Positions 60,976 to 64,000 of a stretch of DNA of 64,000 nucleotides are shown here, piece by piece. Source of the DNA: a virus; the IMG/VR virus record IMGVR_UViG_3300009285_016375, positions 1-64,000 of that record; one strand, written 5' to 3'. The notes under the pieces were generated by a model. The model searched no databases, was not told where the DNA came from, and was given only the letters and a program-made list of their open reading frames with translations. Position numbers and translations under genes: made by a program. The first letter of the stretch is position 1. Every line of letters begins with the position of its first letter.

Positions 60976-61299
60976 GCCACAGCATTCGCCAAGTTGTTTG
61001 GTTGCTGCGAGGCGGCGCTCGTGACCGAGCCGAGCCGATGGCAGGCGCCCACAGCAATAAAGTCGCTTGGTTGCTGCGAGCAGTTCGGCGCCAGTAAGGC
61101 GGATGCCGCGCAGCGTCCCCACAGCATTCACCAAGTTGTTTGGTTGCTGCGAGGACGGTTTCCGCTGAAATGTCATGGCCCAGCAGGTCAGCCCACAGCA
61201 TTCGCCAAGTTGTTTGGTTGCTGCGAGGACGGAGCGGGCCTCGTCCACTTCGGGGTTCATTTGCCCACAGCATTCGCCAAGTTGTTTGGTTGCTGCGAG
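60976..61299 (-). CRISPR. CRISPR array, five 36-nt repeats and four spacers
   Basis: Repeats lie at 60976-61011, 61048-61080, 61118-61153, 61192-61227 and 61264-61299. The consensus starts CCCACAGCATTCGCCAAG and ends TTGTTTGGTTGCTGCGAG (plus strand). Copies 4 and 5 are identical, copy 3 and copy 1 differ by one base each, and copy 2 is degenerate (33 nt). Spacers are 36, 37, 38 and 36 nt with unrelated sequences. The repeat can fold: CAGCA pairs with TGCTG and CCAA with TTGG. Degeneration at the 60976 side marks the old end, so the leader is toward 61300, next to the effector gene, implying transcription on the minus strand. Confidence 0.93.
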
Positions 61300-61419
61300 G
61301 GCGGTGCCTGGGCAGGCTGTATCCTCGCGCTTGCAAACCGCGTTCCGCGAGTGCCTGGGCCGGCAAGCGTGCCCAACCAGACTCGCGCTGCGCTTTGTGG
61401 TAGCGCAAAGAATTGATTA
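61300..61419 (-). promoter_or_regulatory. putative CRISPR leader
   Basis: The 120 bp between the effector stop and the conserved repeat end has no gene. Reading leftward it has an AT-rich start (TAATCAATTC) and a CTTTGCGC...CAAAG stem-loop just after the effector stop, then GC-rich sequence up to repeat 5. It is the natural leader position. The array could also be read through from the effector transcript. Confidence 0.5.
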
Positions 61420-62661
61420 TCACGGCTCGCGAGCGGTGTCAAGGCTTTCCACCGCACCGGCGCACTCGCAAGCCATCCCAAACTCACGCAGCTTGTTGGC
61501 CAGCATGACCTGCAACTCGTGCCAGGGAAACTCAGGCAGATAACCGCCTTGAGTTTCATCATAGACAACCGTGTTGACGCCTTGGCGCTGAGCGAACTTG
61601 GCCAAGGCTGAGCAGGATTGCTGCATGAAAGATCGGACCCGACGATGATGCTTGGCCACTTGCGCCTGGCGGTATTCTCCCAACCGCGGCGGTTCGCCCA
61701 AGCGGACCTCGTATTTTGAGTCGTCGGAAAGCCGGTCCAACTGCCGGCGATGAGCAGCGATCCAGCGGCGGACGTGATCAGCGTGCAAGCGCCACGGTTC
61801 CCGCCCTTCCACCTCGGCGATCCAGAAAGCATCCGGCGCCCTGCTGAGCACCAGCCGGCGCTGAACCGGGGCCGGGCGCTGCGGTTTGGGCAGCCACGCC
61901 ACCAGCTTGACCATCACGTCGTAGCACTGGCGGGCGCCGCCACCGGCTGCCCGGTCTGGCAAGCCAGGCCGATGGGTGTTGCCAGAGACCCTTTTGCGGT
62001 AGAGGGCCAATTCGCCAGGCACGGCTTGGCCACTGACAATCTGCTCGAAGGCACCCAGTTGGCGGCGGAAGCCTGCCCCACCCCGCAACCGCAAACTGAT
62101 GCGCTCGCCGCCCAAACGCACTGAGACCACGGGCACGCGTTCGGTGTCCGAGAGCCAGCGCGCTTGCCAGGAGGCGTTGTGGGCGGGGTAGGGAACCGGG
62201 TAACGGAACCAGGGCAGGGTGGCGCTGCCCGACCAGATGGTGGCCCAGCGGGCGGAGTTGTATTTCTGTTGGGCCATTCGGGAAACGGCCGCCGCGGCTT
62301 GGCTTTCCATGTCCGGCCGCCGCTCACGAGCGATCTGATAGACGTTCAGCTTGGGGGCGGGCGGGAGCTTGGTCAGGCTGGGTGAGCGCACCACGTCGGC
62401 CTTGGCCAAGGCGGTCAGCACGGTGTTGGCCACTTCGGTGGCTTGAGCCCAGGCCGCGCCCAAGCGGGCGCGGAAGGCCGGCCAGTCCAGGCCGATGGGT
62501 GAAGCCACCGGGAAGGTGACGGCCCGCAGAATGTAGGCATGGCGCCAACAGGTCTGGCACCAAGGCTGGTCCTGATGGCGTTTCCAGCCGGCGGGCACGC
62601 GCTGGCGCCCGGCTTTGGTGGGTTTGGCGGCGGCTTCCCGGCCGCACAGGTGGCATTTCAT
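61420..62661 (-). CDS. compact type V (TnpB/Cas12-like) CRISPR effector
   Basis: This 413-aa protein is encoded directly beside a CRISPR array. It has an N-terminal zinc ribbon (Cys3-x2-Cys6, Cys35-x2-Cys38), a middle domain with FRYPVPYPAHNASW and SLRLRGGAGFRRQLGAF, and a C-terminal RuvC-like part. The second RuvC motif is VNTVVYDETQGGY (Glu369) followed by FPWHELQVMLANKLREFG, the spacing seen in TnpB and small Cas12 proteins. The first motif is weak: APDAFWIAEVEG offers only Asp277. The third could be Asp408 six residues from the end. The usual zinc finger between motifs II and III is absent. It may bind without cutting. The ATG overlaps the recombinase stop (ATGA). No Cas1, Cas2 or Cas4 is present. 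The subtype cannot be fixed by eye. Confidence 0.78.
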   Translation of the reverse strand: MKCHLCGREAAAKPTKAGRQRVPAGWKRHQDQPWCQTCWRHAYILRAVTFPVASPIGLDWPAFRARLGAAWAQATEVANTVLTALAKADVVRSPSLTKLPPAPKLNVYQIARERRPDMESQAAAAVSRMAQQKYNSARWATIWSGSATLPWFRYPVPYPAHNASWQARWLSDTERVPVVSVRLGGERISLRLRGGAGFRRQLGAFEQIVSGQAVPGELALYRKRVSGNTHRPGLPDRAAGGGARQCYDVMVKLVAWLPKPQRPAPVQRRLVLSRAPDAFWIAEVEGREPWRLHADHVRRWIAAHRRQLDRLSDDSKYEVRLGEPPRLGEYRQAQVAKHHRRVRSFMQQSCSALAKFAQRQGVNTVVYDETQGGYLPEFPWHELQVMLANKLREFGMACECAGAVESLDTAREP

Positions 62662-63602
62662 AGCAGATGTCCGGTGAGTTTCTGCCGGCCTTCTTGGGCC
62701 AGGGGGGCGCGCACGTAATCCAGGCTCTGCCGCGGGCTGGCATGGCCCACTAAAGCAGCAATCTGTTCCGGGCTCAAGCCCGCCGCGCGGCAGTGCTCAA
62801 TAAAGGTGGCCCGCAGATCGTGAATGTTCAGATGCAACAGGCCCAGTTCGGCGCGCAGTGCCCGGAATTGCAGGCGCAAGGCTTTGGCCGGCACGCGCCG
62901 CACCCGTTCCGGGAAGACGAAACGCTCGCCGTTGGCCCCGTTGGCCCGCGGGATGGCTTGCAGGATAACCGCCAGAGGCGGGGCCAATGGAATGACCACG
63001 CGCTGGTGCTGCCGTTTCTTGGTCCAGACCGTGATCGTCCCAGCCTCCAGATCCAGGCTGTCCCATTCCAGGCATTGGACGTCCGAGGGGAAGCGCAAGC
63101 CCGCGTGGACGCAGAGGGCCAAGGCCGCCTGCCAAAATTCCCAGCGTTCCAGCCGCTGCCCGGCTTGGGCGCACTGGCCGGCGGCTTGCTGGGCGCGAGC
63201 GCGATCTATCCGGGCCTGGATGGCGGTGAAGAGGGCCTGCACCTGGGCCCGGCTGTAGGTGCCACGGGGGCGACTTTCGCGCAGGGCATGGGGCAGGGCC
63301 TCCAGGCGCAACTTGCGGAAGCGGGCGGGGTTGCCGTGCAGGAGGCCGGCGTCGCCGAGAAAATCGCACCAGTGTTGCAAGGCGGCCTTGCAGATCTGGC
63401 GGGTGGCCGCTTTCCAGGGCAGGGCGGGGTCCTCCAGGAAAGCGCGCACGCTGGGTTTTGTGATGTCCGAGAGCCGGGACGGCTGGGTGCGAGCCAGATA
63501 CCAGCCGACGTAGTTGGTGTAGATTTGGGCGGTGGAGGCGCGCACGTCGCCTTCCTGTTGCAGGTGGTCGGTCCAGCGTGCTAGGGCGTTCAGGGGTTTC
63601 AT
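62658..63602 (-). CDS. tyrosine recombinase/integrase
   Basis: This 314-aa protein starts at ATG 63602. It has a SAM-like N-terminal DNA-binding domain (STAQIYTNYVGWYLARTQPS, LSDITKPSVRAFLED) and a catalytic domain with Arg170 (CVHAGLRFPSDVQCLEW), Lys195/196 (WTKKRQHQRVVIPL), His261-x2-Arg264 (HDLRATFIEHC), His287 (LVGHASPRQSLDYV) and nucleophile Tyr296. It lacks the extra helix segment that defines integron integrases (IntI), so it is a phage/Xer-type integrase. Its ATG is adjacent to an attC-like half-site, and it is translationally coupled to the CRISPR effector. Confidence 0.9.
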   Translation of the reverse strand: MKPLNALARWTDHLQQEGDVRASTAQIYTNYVGWYLARTQPSRLSDITKPSVRAFLEDPALPWKAATRQICKAALQHWCDFLGDAGLLHGNPARFRKLRLEALPHALRESRPRGTYSRAQVQALFTAIQARIDRARAQQAAGQCAQAGQRLERWEFWQAALALCVHAGLRFPSDVQCLEWDSLDLEAGTITVWTKKRQHQRVVIPLAPPLAVILQAIPRANGANGERFVFPERVRRVPAKALRLQFRALRAELGLLHLNIHDLRATFIEHCRAAGLSPEQIAALVGHASPRQSLDYVRAPLAQEGRQKLTGHLL

Positions 63603-63629
63603 CGCGGGTGCTGAGCTGGGTCGTTCGGC
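63603..63629 (+). repeat. attC-like right half-site next to the recombinase
   Basis: GGTGCTGAGCTGGGTC leads into heptamer GTTCGGC (63623-63629), the right arm of the attC-like sites elsewhere. No matching left arm is visible on the recombinase side. A lone arm abutting the integrase gene could be a junction created by insertion. Confidence 0.45.
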
Positions 63630-63630
63630 G

Positions 63631-63888
63631 TCAGATAATCCTCGCGCAGGCTTCGGACTCCGCGAGTGCGACAGCATCGTCAAGCGAGTCAGGTGCGGGA
63701 AAGACACCTACTCTCAGGAAGTTACCTTCCCGCGCGTACCAGTGTCCGGTTTTGACGGTTTTGCCGTCCGCAGGCTCCCAGCCGGGGAACGTATTGCGAA
63801 TCGCATCACGCGGGGTCATTGCCGCAATGGTCTTGCTTTCTTGCACATGTCCGATCCGGTAGTCTTGCAGTTGCACTATGTATGTCAT
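63631..63888 (-). CDS. small cassette protein
   Basis: This 85-aa product starts at ATG 63888 (MTYIVQLQDYRIGHVQESKT). It is a compact alpha/beta protein with TPRDAIRNTFPGWEP, KTGHWYAREGNFLRVG and a C-terminal helix (LDDAVALAESEACARII). It lies between two attC-like elements and is upstream of, and codirectional with, the recombinase. The function is unknown. Confidence 0.6.
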   Translation of the reverse strand: MTYIVQLQDYRIGHVQESKTIAAMTPRDAIRNTFPGWEPADGKTVKTGHWYAREGNFLRVGVFPAPDSLDDAVALAESEACARII

Positions 63889-63906
63889 ATTGTCTTTCCA
63901 TTGCCC

Positions 63907-63994
63907 GCCAAACAAGACACTGGAGCGGACGGCGGGGGGCCGCTTCAGCGAGCGGGGCGTTACGGGCGCCGCCGCTCAGTTCGGGTCGTTCGGC
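63907..63994 (+). repeat. attC-like site at the right end
   Basis: Left heptamer GCCAAAC (63907-63913) is followed by AAGACACTGGAGCGGACGGC. The right arm GCCGCCGCTCAGTTCGGGTC ends in heptamer GTTCGGC (63988-63994). It is very close in sequence to the 359-451 and 1336-1427 sites, so both window ends share one cassette family. Confidence 0.6.
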
Positions 63995-64000
63995 GTCACA

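Noticed and set aside
60405-61423. Several minus- and plus-strand frames across 60.4-61.4 kb
   Set aside because: They are translations of the CRISPR repeats and spacers (recurring ATKQLGECC-type strings) and antisense of the HU-like gene, not proteins.
60950-62661. Search for cas1, cas2, cas4 or other cas genes near the array
   Set aside because: None is present; only the recombinase, the 413-aa effector candidate and the HU-like gene adjoin the array.
62658-63602. Recombinase as an integron integrase (IntI)
   Set aside because: The catalytic domain lacks the extra helix insertion that defines IntI, and the protein resembles ordinary phage/Xer integrases.
1-64000. tRNA and rRNA genes
   Set aside because: No cloverleaf-like or rRNA-like sequence was noticed by eye; a dedicated scan was not possible.

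Overview
The window is almost entirely a GC-rich, tailed double-stranded DNA phage or prophage. Both ends run into a dense array of short gene cassettes separated by attC-like palindromic sites. The virion genes suggest a short-tailed (podovirus-like) phage: a large portal, a scaffold-like protein, a 606-aa capsid candidate, a nozzle-like tail protein, two Gln-rich internal proteins and a 3,123-aa polyvalent ejection-type protein, with no sheath, tube or tape-measure pattern. The host is not proven. From general familiarity, the small cassette proteins and fibre style resemble Verrucomicrobiota or Planctomycetota genomes; this is inference. No tRNA, rRNA, DNA polymerase or RNA polymerase gene was seen.

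Layout. 1-7.6 kb: about a dozen attC-like sites separating small, mostly cysteine-rich or unknown genes on both strands, plus an MT-A70 methyltransferase and a DnaB helicase whose Walker A loop is split by a 347-aa intein with class 3 features and a LAGLIDADG endonuclease. 7.8-14.3 kb (leftward): replication and recombination genes (initiator-like protein with palindromes in its own gene, RuvC-like resolvase, DUF5131, YqaJ exonuclease, ERF annealing protein, DUF2303), then two divergent ribbon-helix-helix regulators around a shared operator region. 15.4-24.4 kb (leftward): lipoprotein, holin, a beta-helix protein, a 1,448-aa fibre with YadA-like repeats, and other proteins, several with Sec signal peptides. 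24.4-27 kb: a DNA-binding protein and the large terminase, with two matching promoter/operator sequences. 27-60.5 kb (rightward): virion operon with many 4-bp ATGA overlaps. It includes a neck protein fused to a purple-acid-phosphatase-like domain, a von Willebrand A protein, a glycan block (triple glycosyltransferase, FkbM methyltransferase, GT17-like) and the giant protein.

The most striking feature is at 60.9-63.6 kb. A tyrosine recombinase gene overlaps by 4 bp a 413-aa protein with a zinc ribbon and a TnpB/Cas12-like RuvC-II motif, followed within 120 bp by a five-repeat CRISPR array (36-nt repeats, 36-38-nt spacers). No adaptation genes are present. The effector looks like a compact, possibly nuclease-impaired type V protein. 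The recombinase start codon lies directly beside an attC-like half-site, so the recombinase, effector and array sit at the edge of the cassette array. This linkage is the best candidate for an undescribed system in the window.
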